Shown: positions 44,450 through 56,309, numbered from the stretch's first letter. The stretch: DNA of 64,000 nt from Nannochloropsis oceanica (GCA_004519485.1 CP038133.1:744001-808000); one strand, 5' to 3'. Program-made: numbers and translations. The notes: generated by a model not told the origin, from the letters alone.

Positions 44450-47334
44450 TCAGATCATCTCAATATCCTCCTCCTCATCCTCCTCCTCCGCCCCTTCTAC
44501 CCTCTTCCCTTTCCCCTTCCCCGCCTCCCCAGCCTCCACCAACTCATACACCCGTGTATTAGGCTTCCCCCCTCCCCCCCCTCCAGCCCCTCCCCCCGCC
44601 CCCCCTCCTCCATTCAAAGCAGCCGCCGACGTAATACTGTCTGTTCCCTGTCTAATCCTATCAAAGGCAGCAGCTGCTGCCTGCCCCGGGGACGAAGTTG
44701 CGGCCGTTTCCGACAAGGCCTGCCAATGGGTCCACCGAAAATGCACCACAAGCATCAGCCCGACGAACAACGCGGCTGCTCCCCCAACCACATTCCATAA
44801 AAACACATTCAAATTCTTCTTCTCCTCCGCCCCTCCTTCATTCCCAGGGCCTAGCTCCTGCAAATGAATCCCCTCCACCTCTACACTCTTCAGCGCACCA
44901 AACGCCCCCCCCTCCTTCTTCAACCCCTCCAGCAACGCCGCCGCGAATGCAGGTTTGTACACCATCTCATTCACCTCCTTCGCACGCGCGGGAAACCCTT
45001 CCTTCGCCTCCATCTCCGCCAAAGGGTCAGCCAATTTGTTCTTCTCTTCCTCTTTTGTCTCCCTGGGCATGTGCACCCTCACACTCACCGCCGCGAGCTC
45101 CTCCTTCCCTCCCTCCTTCCCTGCCCCCCCCGTTGGCAGTACTTCCAAATCTCCACCAGGCACACCCAACAACTCGCTGACCCTCTCCAACAACACCATC
45201 TGTGATCCCAACGACAACGCCCGTTCCTCTGCCCCAGGCGCCTTCCCCTCCTCGTCCTCACCCCCGTACTCCAACCCCCCAAACAGGATTACAACATCCA
45301 TCACAACCCCGTCTTGGGCCGCCGGACACGCCTCGCCGGTCGAACACGTGCGCATCAGAATAATATCTTCACAAGTGGGGCCTACGCCTTTCCCCTCCTG
45401 CTCGCAAGCCGCAGAGCAAGGACCCCAGACAACAGACGCCTTACACGCCATCCCTCCAGCCGCGGCTCCAGCTGCTGCAACTGCATCCGCTCCAGCGCAA
45501 GTAACCATGCAGGGCTTTGTGGCCTCCTTCAACGGCAAAGGCGGGCAAGCCTTCCCCTTTCCTGAGGCGGGTCGCGAAATTTTCATCTCCACCTTCTGTT
45601 CTCCCTCCATCACCCCCTCACCCCCTCCCTCCTTCGGGCACACCGCCGAACACTCCCCCACGGGCTCCCCAAAAGTCAATTCGCAATCGACGTCTTCCTC
45701 CTTCTCGTCTCCTCCCTCTTGAGCGTCCACCGCCACCACCGGGGCTGCCGGTGCAGCCGCAGCAGGCAAGCCTCGTTCGACATAAGCGCAGTCAGCAGGA
45801 GCAAACCCGACTTTTTTGTTGTCCAGATCGAAGACTACGTCGTTGCCGCGCATGAAATTGGCGCCAAGGACCGCCCCGGAGCCATTATCGAGGAAGACAG
45901 CGCCAGCGCAGGCCCCATTGTCGCACTCCATGTAATTCTCCCAGGGCATGGGAATCTCGACGCCGTTGTCCAGGACGAAGAGGAGGGGGGGAAGGAGGGC
46001 CATATCCTCCTTTGAAAGGTGCATGGATCGCGAGGAGTAGTCGTGGCCGGACACTTCCTTGAAGACTCTTTGAAAGGCACTGGCGACGCCACGGGGGAGA
46101 TAGGTGTCAGTGGTTCCACTGTCGACGATGGTGCCTTGGCCCTGGTTGAACTGGCCTGGGTCCACGCCAATTGATGTTGTGCCGATTTTGATGTCTTTAA
46201 GGTTAACCGTGTACCATCCTGTGGGCTTGGTGAGGGGCACCCATTCGAGGGGGGCGGTGTGGTGGGCCGTTTCGTAGCCGCCTGCGGTGTGGAGAGGAGG
46301 GACGGGAGGGAGGGAGGGAGGAGAAGATGACTATGTGAGTGGCACGTGTCCTTCAAGGTGAGCTTTCCATGTCCTTCTATCCAGGGGCAGCATTCTTTCT
46401 TTCTCCCCCTCCGTCCCTTTCCCGTAGTCTCTGCAGAGCACCACTATTTCTATCGCTTCCTCCCACTATCTCTCCCTTTTTCCTCCTCGCACGTACCTAA
46501 ACGCATGGATCCCCCATCCTCGGTGAAGCACAGGGAGAACAAGGAAGAATCAATCTTCCCCGCCTCCTTCAGCTTAGGCACAATCGTCAAATCCTGGAAC
46601 GACAACCCCATAATCCCATTCTCCAATTGCGTCCTAAACAAACCCGTTTCGTACGTCTGACACCCAAACACAAAGGGCATGCTCAACGCCTCCCCCCCCA
46701 AAACTGACGCGTCCTTGCTATCCCCTCCAAGAAACAAAGTATCCTCGACCTCGTAAGCATCCCATCGACTCCCCTCCGCGTAGCTGAGAGAAATCCCACA
46801 CTTCGAATCCTTGCAATGTCCCTGGAATTTGCATTCCGAGCAGCCCAATGCATGGTAACTCGTCGACTTCAACACGTCGAAGACCGGGTCTGTATGGTCA
46901 TCACCACACTGCTTACATCCTGTACAAGGGAAAGCCGTCCAATGACTCCCCGTATCCAAGATAACCGACACACGCTGCGCAGGCGTGCCCACGTAAAGAA
47001 ATGAAAAGTGCGTGCCATACCCCGCATGCAACGGCAAATCACCCTCTGGAGGGTTGCTGGTCGCCCCGGCCATTGCAGCAGCAGGGGCCGCCTCCTCGAG
47101 GAAACGACGGTACCCATCCTGATCCTCCCCAAACAGCATGCGCAGCTTGTGCGGGGGGAGAGGGCGGCGGGCTTGTGTCTGGATGGGCGAAATCATCACG
47201 CCCGAGGTGGTGGATCCGGCGACATGGGGCGGGCTGGCCAGGGCCGCAGCGAGCATAAGGGCAGTCGCCCCCATCCTTTTGGTGCTGCTCGTGCGCAAAG
47301 GCCCGTGCCTCTGCTGCTGATGCTGGGCCAGCAT
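44450..47334 (-). CDS. Pepsin-type aspartic protease with TSP1-like cysteine-rich region and membrane anchor
   Basis: Exons 47334-46497 and 46281-44450, joined inside a Gly codon, give 889 aa. A hydrophobic N-terminus (MGATALMLAAALASP, about 21-35) suggests a signal peptide or anchor. The A1 protease has both catalytic motifs, ILDTGSHW (D127) and IVDSGTTD (D333), with a Cys-rich insert after the first (CTGCKQCGDD, LGCSECKFQGHCKDSKCG) as in plasmepsin V/BACE-like and oomycete enzymes, and ends near GFAPADCAYV (about 455). Residues about 475-600 hold two Cys-rich stretches; the second, VWGPCSAACEQ...MRTC, looks like a thrombospondin type 1 repeat. After an acidic low-complexity region comes one membrane helix (NVFLWNVVGGAAALFVGLMLVV, about 769-793) and an 95-residue Gly/Glu-rich cytosolic tail. 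Probably a type I membrane protease of the secretory route or cell surface. Confidence 0.9.
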
Positions 47335-47715
47335 TAAATGAAGAATGTGGTGCTAGTGGTTGTAGCTGAGGTTACCGTCCAGGCAGGAAGAGGCGCACGC
47401 GCACGCTTTTTAATACTGCTTTTGAGAGAGCGATGCAGATCCTCCCCGCCCTGAGTGTCTCTGTTGTTGTGAATACACGGAGGGAAAAGGGATAAGTGTC
47501 GGCAAGGCTAAGATGAGGAAATTTAAGTCATCACGGTACCCGCACCGCTGCTGTACATGTTGAACCAGAAAGAAGGGTGGTGTGGACGGCACATGTACAA
47601 AGCAAGAATGGGGGCGCAGACACTGAGAGGAAGAAACCGACGTTTCAAAACGGCTGCAGTTCGACCTCAAGGAAGACCTCCCCACCCTGGGAGCTGAATC
47701 TAAACCAACCCTGCC
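47335..47715. promoter_or_regulatory. Divergent promoter region between the aspartic protease and ataxin-10
   Basis: 381 bases separate two start codons on opposite strands; both promoters must be in or near it. Confidence 0.4.
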
Positions 47716-49141
47716 ATGATCCACACAGCTTATGCAAACGCATCCATTAGCTGGGTCCGAGAACGGCAGGAGGAGGAGGAGGAGGAAATGAACGAGGAAA
47801 TGAACGAGGAAATGGGGCTGGAATCACGGGCCGAGTTGGTGCAGATATACAAAGAGGGCACGACAATCAAGGAGCTCCGAGCCGCACGTGATGCTTGTCG
47901 AACGGGGGGCAAGGTATGTATGTACAATAGGTGGATGAATGGATACATAATGCAAGGGATTGCGCTCGGCTTGATCTGTTGTCTGAAAGCAAACATTATC
48001 TTGTACAGGCAATGCTGCTTCACCCCAAGCCGCACGCAGCACTCTCACTCACAGCCCCTCCAACCCTATATATACCCACCCATTCCTGAAATCCTAGGGA
48101 GCGCAAAACAGGCTCCTAGAGAAAGCCGACGACGTGTTAGAGCTGCTGCAGATTATCACTATCCACTATTCTCGGCCAGTAAACAATACCATTAGCCCTG
48201 CTGAGGCTGAAGAAGAGAGAAGCGCCGTACGCAAGCTAGCGTTGGCCGCGCTCCAATTCCTGGCAAATCTTACGGCAGGGAACCCACGGACGGCATATTG
48301 GGTGTTTCAAAAATCCTATGATGGTCGATTCTTGGAGTATCTGGAGACATTTTCGGAGGACCGGGATTTGTTGATGTGCACGTGTGTCATCATCCACAAT
48401 AACCTGGCATGTGCAGTGGAGAAAAGTTGTGCAGTGGAAAAATTGTTAGAGGATGGTGCGCTCATTTGCAAGCTGATGCGCATTTTATTGCCACACTCGG
48501 CCCTTCCGCCAACACCTTCTTCCTCCTTAGGAGAGGAAAAGAATGACCCGGTCTTTGAATGGGTATACCTAGTCCTGCTCAAGATCCTTGAGGCAGGAAA
48601 GGGAAAGGAGGCCTTTATGAAAACCGGGCTGGACGAAGACATGCTACAGAACGCCTTGGTACTTTTGGAGCCAGGAACCGAAAGGGAACATTCACCAGGC
48701 TACGACCGTGTCATGCCGCATCCGTCTCTTCTTTCTGTACCACCACTTTGGCACGGCCACGGTGAGGAACCTGCAAAGAAGGGCCGGAAGGAGGGAGGGA
48801 GGGACGGCGGAAAGGAAGCAGGGGAGGGTAATGTCGTGATGACACACCTCGGACCACCCCTATCTGTGTTTACGGCGGAACAGTTGGTGTTTTTGAATCT
48901 TTTAGAGCACTCATTGACTGACACGTATGTGCATAAACCCAGCTTCAGCAGGAGCGTTGACGCCCATCAGAAAGAGGGAAACGGAGGAAAAAAGGAAAGA
49001 GGAGTGAGAGCACCGACCTTGCTGGTGACAAAGGACGATGGGGCCATGTTGGTGGGGATGGTGAGTCGTGTGAAAACATTCTTGAAATACCGATCCCTTT
49101 ATCTGCCCAGAACGAGTGTAATAGGAGCCGCAGGCAGTACC

Positions 49142-49173
<32 letters not shown>

Positions 49174-49819
49174 GCAGTGTGCAGAGGAAATAATGATGGA
49201 AGAAGCTGTTGCAACAGTCGTGCGTCTCCTGGCGGGAGTGCTTGGGATGGTGATCGAGGAAGAAGAAGGGGGGGAGGAGGGGCATGTCGATAAGGAGGCA
49301 TTACTGGCAAACGGGCTTGTGGGGGTGATCTTGACTCTACTCAGACAAGAGGGAGGTCAGGCAGATGGATGCATCCCAGCCATGGACGCTGTTTCTGCTG
49401 TTCCTGCTGCTGCTGCTACAGCGGCTACTGCCGCCGCTACTGCTGCTGCTACTGCACGTGAAGGCCGCAAAGCCCAGCTTATCCGTTTGCTGGGTAATTT
49501 GTGTCACCGATGTCGGAGCGCACAGGACGAGGTGCGAAAGGAGGAAGGGGGGTTGATGTTGGTGTTGAACCACTGTAATGTCGACTCTTCGAATCCATTT
49601 CTGAGGGAATGGGCCTTGTTTTGTATCCGTAATTTGTGCGAGGGCAACGATGAGAACCAGCGGGTGGTGGGTGAGGTCCAGGTGCAAGAAGCAGTGCAAA
49701 CGTCGATGTTGAACGAGGCGGGTCTACGGGCGAAGTTGGTGGAGGGAGGGGAAGGAGGGGGGCGGGCAAGGGTCATCTTGACCAAAGCTGATGGACGGGG
49801 TGGCGATGGTGGCACATAA
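47716..49819 (+). CDS. ATXN10: Ataxin-10 family armadillo-like protein
   Basis: Exons 47716-47913 and 48098-49819 join in phase 0 (GGK/GAQNRLLEKADD) to 639 aa. Ataxin-10 proteins are armadillo-fold cytosolic scaffolds linked to cytokinesis and, in plants and fungi, cell shape or division. The decisive part is the C-terminal ataxin-10 domain at about residues 525-600: LIRLLGNLCHRCRSAQDEVRKEEGG, LVLNHCNVDSSNPFLREWALFCIRNLCEGNDENQRVV, carrying the family's N-x-D-x-x-NPF-x-REWA signature. N-terminal helices (LALAALQFLANLTAGNP, CVIIHNNLACA) are armadillo-like. The middle has a Lys/Gly-rich linker, a Gln run (about 415-426) and an Ala run. Exon 2 choice: only the acceptor ending at 48097 keeps the frame and adds sensible helix sequence. 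Confidence 0.9.
49144..49180. repeat. CAG repeat coding poly-Gln in the ataxin-10 gene
   Basis: About twelve CAG/CAA codons. Encodes QQQ... in the linker between armadillo-like regions. Confidence 0.9.
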
Positions 49820-50370
49820 AGTAAGGTAATGATAAAATCAACGATAAAGCAAAGGGGAGAAGAGGTAAGCCCATGAATATTGTTCTTCTTGTTTTTTCCT
49901 ACTTAAATTTTAGTGTGCATTCTTTCATCTTCTTCTTCCCTTTTCTGCTTTCTCGTCTCTAAAAAATATCTCTTTGGTTGAACGCGTGGTCTTCTGCCTT
50001 ATCTCAGCCTGAATTCCTCTTGTTCTTCCCATGCCCCTCCGCACGCATGAGTCCCATGCCGTTCATTAAAACGTCTGGAGCTGTTAGAAAGAATGATTCT
50101 TTTTCTCTCTCCTTCTCTTCTTCCCTTCTTTCTGCTTTAAGGTTGCCCCCAATTTCCTATTTCGCGCATCTTCAATTATTCAAGTGATCCTTTGCTTCCA
50201 TTTTCTTCTCCTCCTCCCCCTCCTCCCCTTGACACCCGTCCATGGGGCACGCCCGAAATGTTAGCTACACCCAACCCCACAAGGGCAAAGGACAACATAC
50301 ACACAAATGACCAGGCACATCTTCTCACATGCACTCATAGAGCTCTTTCCTCCGCTTTTTCCTTTTATCC
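49820..50370. other. Convergent 3' flanks
   Basis: About 550 T/C-rich bases between the ataxin-10 stop and the stop of the next minus-strand gene. No gene seen. Confidence 0.45.
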
Positions 50371-51417
50371 CTACTTTTTCTCCTTCAACACCTCCTTCCG
50401 CACCCAGGCCCACAACTTATCCGTCACCTTATTCTCGTCATTGTATTTCACTAAGCTCTTCACCGCCACCACACTCAACTCTCCCGTCTTCACGACAGCC
50501 TTTCCCACCACGCCTGGCAAATCAAATTCCTGGCTGATCCTTCCCGTGAAATCCAGGGTCGATTGCAAGGAAGCCTCAGCCTTGTCAAGTACACTTGCCT
50601 CGGGAGCCACCTCCTTTCTAAACCGCCGGTACAATCCACCCAATGACAAAGACAACTTCTGGACGAAGGATTTTTTCCGATTGACCTTCGCCACGAAATT
50701 GTGCAAGTTTAGCGCCCATTGCCCTGTGCCTCGCGCTGCTTCTCCCGCGTCTGACTGAGCGACCGTGCAGGAATAACTCGTCCACGACGCCCCTATCAGG
50801 GCCAAGAGAGGCCCACCCAAGACAAAGCCCGCGAGTGCACCCACAACAGCCGAAGCTCCTCGTATATTTTCCTCGTCAGCAGGGATGGAGCTCTTGAGAA
50901 AATTGTCTGGGATGCCCTTCATAGTTTTCAAAACCCTCGCGCTCTCCTCGTCACCCTCTTCCTCAAGGACCGCCGCAGTGAACCGACTTAGCTTTTGCCC
51001 CAGCCCTGCAGCCTTATCAACCATTTGACCGGCTTCGTCACTGCCTTTCATACTGCCTGCAATGCTCGACCCGCGAACGCTGCTACTTGTCGCTGCCGCT
51101 TGCTTCTTGGTCTTCTCGTCCTCATCCTTGTTGTTCCGTGGTGGTCCGACACCGGGCCTGTCGGGCGACGCACTAGGCTTCGACCGAAACCGATTCAACA
51201 ACGACGATTGCAAACCCGCCGGTCTGATCATTTGCACCGCCCCAAGCCGAGCACGGGAAGAGAGGACGGAGATAGAAGAGGGAATGGCAGCAAAATGAGC
51301 GGGGGGGGCCGGAACGGGCGGGAGAAATGCTTCCGCGGGAGCGGGAGCGCTGCTCAGCAAGAAGGTAGAAACGACGACAGCCGCTGCCGTAGGCAGCATC
51401 CAGCACCGCTTCACCAT
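50371..51417 (-). CDS. Plastid-type protein of unknown function with a membrane hairpin
   Basis: Single exon, 348 aa from the ATG at 51417 (MVKRCWMLP). Signal peptide of 30 residues ending AEA, then F31-L-P-P and an Ala/Ser/Arg-rich segment: bipartite stramenopile plastid address. The frame is open 27 codons further up to 51498, but only the inner ATG puts the signal peptide at the start. Mature part: charged disordered region (GPPRNNKDEDEKTKKQ), then helices, one hydrophobic hairpin (GASAVVGALAGFVLGGPLLALIGASW, about 205-230) and an amphipathic C-terminal region with evenly spaced helices up to KEVLKEKK. I do not recognise the family. Thylakoid or envelope association is inference. Confidence 0.82.
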   Translation of the reverse strand: MVKRCWMLPTAAAVVVSTFLLSSAPAPAEAFLPPVPAPPAHFAAIPSSISVLSSRARLGAVQMIRPAGLQSSLLNRFRSKPSASPDRPGVGPPRNNKDEDEKTKKQAAATSSSVRGSSIAGSMKGSDEAGQMVDKAAGLGQKLSRFTAAVLEEEGDEESARVLKTMKGIPDNFLKSSIPADEENIRGASAVVGALAGFVLGGPLLALIGASWTSYSCTVAQSDAGEAARGTGQWALNLHNFVAKVNRKKSFVQKLSLSLGGLYRRFRKEVAPEASVLDKAEASLQSTLDFTGRISQEFDLPGVVGKAVVKTGELSVVAVKSLVKYNDENKVTDKLWAWVRKEVLKEKK

Positions 51418-52064
51418 TTTGATATCTGTGTGTATAGGTGTAGATGACTTGTTCAGAAAACACCAGGGACACGCGCAAACCGTCAAATCAATTGCCAAAG
51501 CATAAATAATAATAATGGATGCGGTGGACCATCCCCTTCAACCACGAGCAGCAGCCACCAGCGACTATCGCCCAAACGGGATCTCGGGCAGGCACGTAAG
51601 GTCAAGGAGGGCTTCTTTCTCTCGTTATACGAGCTCTTTGTCCTTGTCATTTATGAGTGACTATGAGTGAGAGAATTTAAGACATCCTGCTTTTGCTCCT
51701 ATTCGCACTCTCCAAACAAAACTTCATCAAGTTTTCCACCCTCATCCCTTCAGCTTCCAGAACAACAAATCCGTACCATCAACAATTTTCTCTTTTTTTG
51801 TTGATTTTTGTTATTTTGTGTTGTTCTTTGTTTATGAAAGGGACGCCTGTCCCGCCACTTCTTTATATTTTTGCCGCTGTCATGCGTGTCCGTGTTCTTC
51901 TTTCCGAGAGGGCGCGAACCCACGCGCTCTCTCATGCCGTGCACCAGTGCACCATCCACAGTCTTACAAAGAAATTCTCCGCTTTCCATTAGCGCTTCCC
52001 GCCAGGGGCAATAAATTTTCTATCTCCTGCTTCGATTTCTTGCTGTGATTGCTCTGTCTCTCTC
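51418..52064. other. Intergenic region between two minus-strand genes
   Basis: About 650 bases: promoter of the plastid-type gene and 3' UTR of MCM4. No gene seen; a weak tRNA-like stem at 51,905-51,940 was rejected. Confidence 0.45.
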
Positions 52065-55000
52065 TTACTGGATGACCACCGTGTGTGTGGCCTGCAAATA
52101 CTTCACTACCCCCTCCGGTTCCAGCTCTTTTCTCAACACATCCACCAACAATCCCTGCTTCACTTCCACCGAGCTTTGTGCCTGCATGCCGTGCCGTATC
52201 TCACTTACACTCATCCTCTGCCCCTTTCTCGCCATCAAGTAATCCTTCACCGCCGCCGCCAATTGCTGCCGTGCTTCACGGTCCCTGCTCGTTCCATCGA
52301 TGTTCCCCAGGTCCAGTTGTCCTGTCTCCGGGTCGGTGGCTGCCTTCAACGTAGCCTCGTTCATCAGCCTCATCGCCTCCGTCACATCCCTCTTCTCTAC
52401 AACTGTCGCCAAGCGTATCTTTGCTAGTGCCTCCGACAAACGAATCAGGCTCTCCAATTGACGAGGGGTCGCGGTGATCGTCTTCCCTTCCCCCCCGCTC
52501 CCCCTTAACCCTAGATAGCCCTGCACCAGCTCTTCGCCCGCTTCCTCGCTCAGGACAGGAAATACATGGGCGCGGGCATAGGCAATATAATCCTTAAGGA
52601 GGGAGTGGTTCACGTCCGGCGCCTGCGAGGGAAGGGAGAGAGGAAGGGAAGAGAGGGAGGGGAGGAAGGGAGGAATGAGTGACACATGTGAATCTGATAA
52701 CAAAACGGGAAGAGGGTGGGAGGGAGGGAGGGAGGGAGGGAGGGAGGGAAGGACAAAGACACGTACCTCCACCGCCGGCTCCTGGTAATAAAGGCTCACC
52801 AAATGTCGGGCCAACCTCCTATCCTTATCCTCATCCGGGTTGTCTAAAATAAGGTAAATTAAATCAAACCTTGACAACAATGTGGGGGGCAGCCGGATAT
52901 TTTCCACCACCGACAGCTTGGGGTTATACCTACTGTCCACCGGGTTCGCCGATGCCAGAATCGACGTCCGCGCGTTCAAGGTGCAGATGATGCCGGCCTT
53001 GGCGATGGACACGGTTTGTTGTTCCATGGCCTCGTGGAGGATGGCCCGCGTAGTCTCGCTCATCTTGTCAAACTCATCAATGCAACAAACTCCTTGGTCG
53101 CTCAACACCAGGGCCCCACTCTCCAGCACCAGCTCCTTTGTCTCCGCATCCCGGATGACCGAGGCCGTCAACCCAACGGCCGAAGAGCCTTTTCCCGAGG
53201 TGTAGATCCCACGCGGGGCAAGCTTATGCACATAAAGCAAAATTTGTGATTTACTTGTACCCGGATCTCCACACAGCAATATATTAATGTCGCCCCTACA
53301 ATTGACAGCAGCCAGATCCTCCTCCTCTGCTTCCCCCTCCGTCTCCCCCTCCACTCCGTCTTCATCCATGTCGCTCCCCTGCTCGCTGTTGCTTCCGTCG
53401 TCAGCTTGGCCTTCCTCTCCTCTCTCCCCCCCCTTCTCCTCCTCATCCAACGCCTCCCTCCTCCTCCTCCTCCACCTCCCCCTCTCTTCCCTCTCTTCCC
53501 TCTTTTCCCTCCTCCGTGCCTCCCTCTCCCTCCCCTTTCGCTCCTTCCTGGCTCCCGCCTTCTTATCGGTGCCTCCAAATAAAAGACACAATACCCCCTT
53601 CTTCACGTCATCCATCTCCCAGATCGACGGCGCCACTGCCTGGGCCAGCTTCTCGTATATCAATGGATGCTTCGACAGCTCTTTGATCTCCTTCACACGC
53701 GCCAGGGGGAGGTGCAAGCCACGCATGCGGGAGGTATCACTGCCGGTTGTACTCGCCCCCATGCCCCCTCCCGCTCCTCTTCCTGCTGATGCTGTTGCTG
53801 CTGTTGCTGCTGCCGTAGTGCGGGTGCCTTCCCCCGGGCCCGTTTCTACCTTGAGGTCTTTGTCGATGTGGGAGAAGTGCAAGGCTTCCACGTGGGTTTT
53901 GTAAACGCTGCGGACGGTGGTGAGCCGGGGGTGAACGCGCCGAGGAGCCGCTCGCAATATACCCGTCACTTCGATCCGATCTCCTGGTCGCACGGCGTCG
54001 GTCAAGTCGTCGAAGGCAAAGAGGGTGAGTGAATTGGGTGTTTCTCCCTCCGGGATTTCGTCGGGGGTCTCCTGCATCCGCACGATCTGCTTGTTGGTGT
54101 ACGCACATCGGTTGGCCAGCAACTCCATCGCGTCCCGTGCCTGGCAGTTTTCGCACCGGGACGGCTCCTCGATCCTCCCCCTGTCGTTCTCCACTACCAC
54201 CTCGAAGCCACACATGAAGCATCGGAAACAGCCCAAGTGCAGCTCGGGGATGATCGTGCTGCAACGGATCACCATCCCTCGCAACGCCACCAAATGATCC
54301 ACGTCCTCCGGGTTCAGCTCCCTCATCTTACTCACCCGCTTCAAGTTAAACAGCCGCACCTGGATCCTCTTCCCACTCCCCTCCAACTCGTCCTCCCCCC
54401 CTTCTTCCCCGTCCATCGCCCTCAACCGTGCCGCCTCATCATTGATCACCTTATCCATGAACGACACTGTCTCCTGAGGATAGTGCGTTATCACATGATA
54501 CAGTCTCCGCGCCGGCAAGTGATTCCACAGGTGCCGACAGTTTAAGTTAATGCTGTACTCCCTCGTCGCATGCACCTCTCGCAATAGACTCAAATAATGC
54601 GGTTCCTCCTCTTCGCCGGCACCAGCGTCAAATTTAAGTTTAAAACTTCGAATAAACTGACGAAACCGTCGAACAAAATGAAGGATCGGATAGGTCGTCC
54701 CCCAAATCACTGCCCCTTCCAAATCCGCATCCCCCGTCTCCATCGCCTCCTCTCCTTCATCTTCCTCTATTTCTCCTACTCCTCCTCCTCCCCCTCCTCC
54801 TCCTCCACCTCCTCCTCCTCCTCCTCCTCCTCCTCCTCCTCCTCCTCCTCCCCCTCCTCCTCCCCCTCCTCCTCCTCCTCCTCCTCCTCCACCTCCACCT
54901 CCCCCACCCCCCTCCTCCTCCTCCTCCTCCAATAAATCCATGCCCAAGGACTCCGGCGTATCAGGTGGCAACCGCCCACCCTTCCTTCCGCTCTCCTCTC

Positions 55001-55449
55001 CCCGAAACGATGGCACAGGACTGGCAAAAATGCTCCGCTGACTCCTGTTCTGTAAGGCTGCTCCACGCGTCGCACTCCTCGGGGCGCTTGCCGGGGGCGA
55101 CATCAACACACTCAATGATGGAGAGAGAAGCCCCACGGGACTGAAGGGTGCGCCATTCGCACCTCGTGCGCTGGAAGGGCGGAGAGAAGGAGCAGGGGAG
55201 ACAGGACTGGGCTGAGCACCACCACCACCGCCGCCGCCGCCGCTGCAGACGGGGTTCGTCCTGCTGGAGGAGCGAGGGGAGGCCAAGGTTGGAGAGGCTA
55301 GGGTCAAGTTTGATGATGACGATGCTGCAGCTGCTGCACTTGGCATGTTGTCATCTTGCTCTCGGGCAGGTAATAGCTGTGCTGCTAATTGAGAAGTAGA
55401 CGGCTGTACTGCTGCAGGAGGCTGCTTGCGGCGGCTGCTGCTGCTGATG

Positions 55450-55514
<65 letters not shown>

Positions 55515-55805
55515 ACCTTGTTGGAGCCTTCCCTCCTCCTCCTCCTCTGTGGCCGCAGCCGATACAGGAACCGAGGACGGGGCAAAGAGTGTTGTTGCCT
55601 CTGCTTCCTCGCCCTCCTGCGCATGTTGCTGCTCCTCCCCCTGCTTCTCCTGCACCTGCTGCACGCCCACGGCAGCTTGATGTAGCGTCTGAGCTTCTTT
55701 CTCTGCTGCTTGGGCCGGTGATGGTGGTGGTGGAGGAGAAGGGGTCGGAGAAGCTGGTGTCATACCATCTCTTACTATATCGGTGCCACTACCATCCTTC
55801 TCCAT
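52065..55805 (-). CDS. MCM4: DNA replication licensing factor MCM4
   Basis: Exons 55805-52767 and 52622-52065, 1198 aa (typical MCM4 850-930). MCM4 is one subunit of the MCM2-7 replicative helicase. Seen in order: a disordered N-terminus of about 345 residues with poly-Ser (about 97-120) and a run of some 45 Gly (about 293-340); the N-terminal domain with a C4 zinc finger (CFRCFMCG...CENCQ, about 523-555); Walker A GDPGTSKSQ (about 843-851); Walker B IDEFDKM (about 907-913); sensor 1 ASANPVDSRYNPKLSVVENI; arginine finger SRFDLIY. DSRYNPKLSVVENIRLP and the tail DYIAYARA fit MCM4 best. Between CLLFGGT and CRGDIN lies an unusual 90-residue insert of Arg/Glu then Asp/Glu. The 144-base intron (52766-52623) has good GT-AG ends, is a multiple of three and free of stops, so retention would insert 48 Pro/Ser/Leu-rich residues. 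Confidence 0.96.
54778..54933. repeat. (CCT)n/(GGA)n microsatellite coding a glycine run in MCM4
   Basis: About 50 CCT/CCC triplets with few interruptions. Read on the minus strand as GGA/GGG it codes for the long Gly tract in the MCM4 N-terminus. Confidence 0.9.
55446..55513. repeat. (CTG)n/(CAG)n microsatellite coding serine in MCM4
   Basis: More than twenty uninterrupted triplets. In the MCM4 frame (minus) it is read as AGC and codes for poly-Ser. CTG/CAG runs of this length are prone to expansion. Confidence 0.9.
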
Positions 55806-56309
55806 GCTCTCGTTGCTCTATATATGTCTTTTAAGTGTAGGGAAGGAAGAGTAGGAGGCATGAGCGAGGAAGGAAGAAAAATGATGCCCAGGGCAAAAAC
55901 TGACGGCATGTCAACAAAGCAAAGTCCAGAAATCGCTCCAACGGCCTACCATGGCCCTTCAGGGTGGCACGTCCAGAGACTCGAGCCGATTCTTGAGGAT
56001 ATTTTTTAACTAGGCCGTCGGACCGAAGAAGGGGCAAGTGGCGGGAAGTCTCGGGAGGGGTCATGGCGAATATCGCGAATTCTCGACGGCGAGCCGGGCG
56101 AGCCCTAACCCTTCCTCCTGCAAGCATCTAGACCATATCTCTGCTAGCAGTATCGTGCAAGGCTTGCGGGAGGGTGTCTAGAGCGTCGCCTAGGCGTGTT
56201 CTGTGCGCTGATTGTTTTCTAATGTATTCACTCACTCCGCTTCAACTACCCTTGTCAGCGTCATCGCCATCTACAGAGCGACCAGCCCTCGTTCAGACTA
56301 GGAAAAGCC
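55806..56309. promoter_or_regulatory. Divergent promoter region between MCM4 and the TACC-like gene
   Basis: 504 bases between start codons on opposite strands. Promoters of both lie here; sharing would fit cell-cycle expression of both products, which is inference. Confidence 0.4.

Noticed and set aside
51901-51945. tRNA-like T-arm string (GTGGGTTCGCGCCC on the minus strand)
   Set aside because: The stem does not pair over five bases and no acceptor, D or anticodon arm can be drawn around it.
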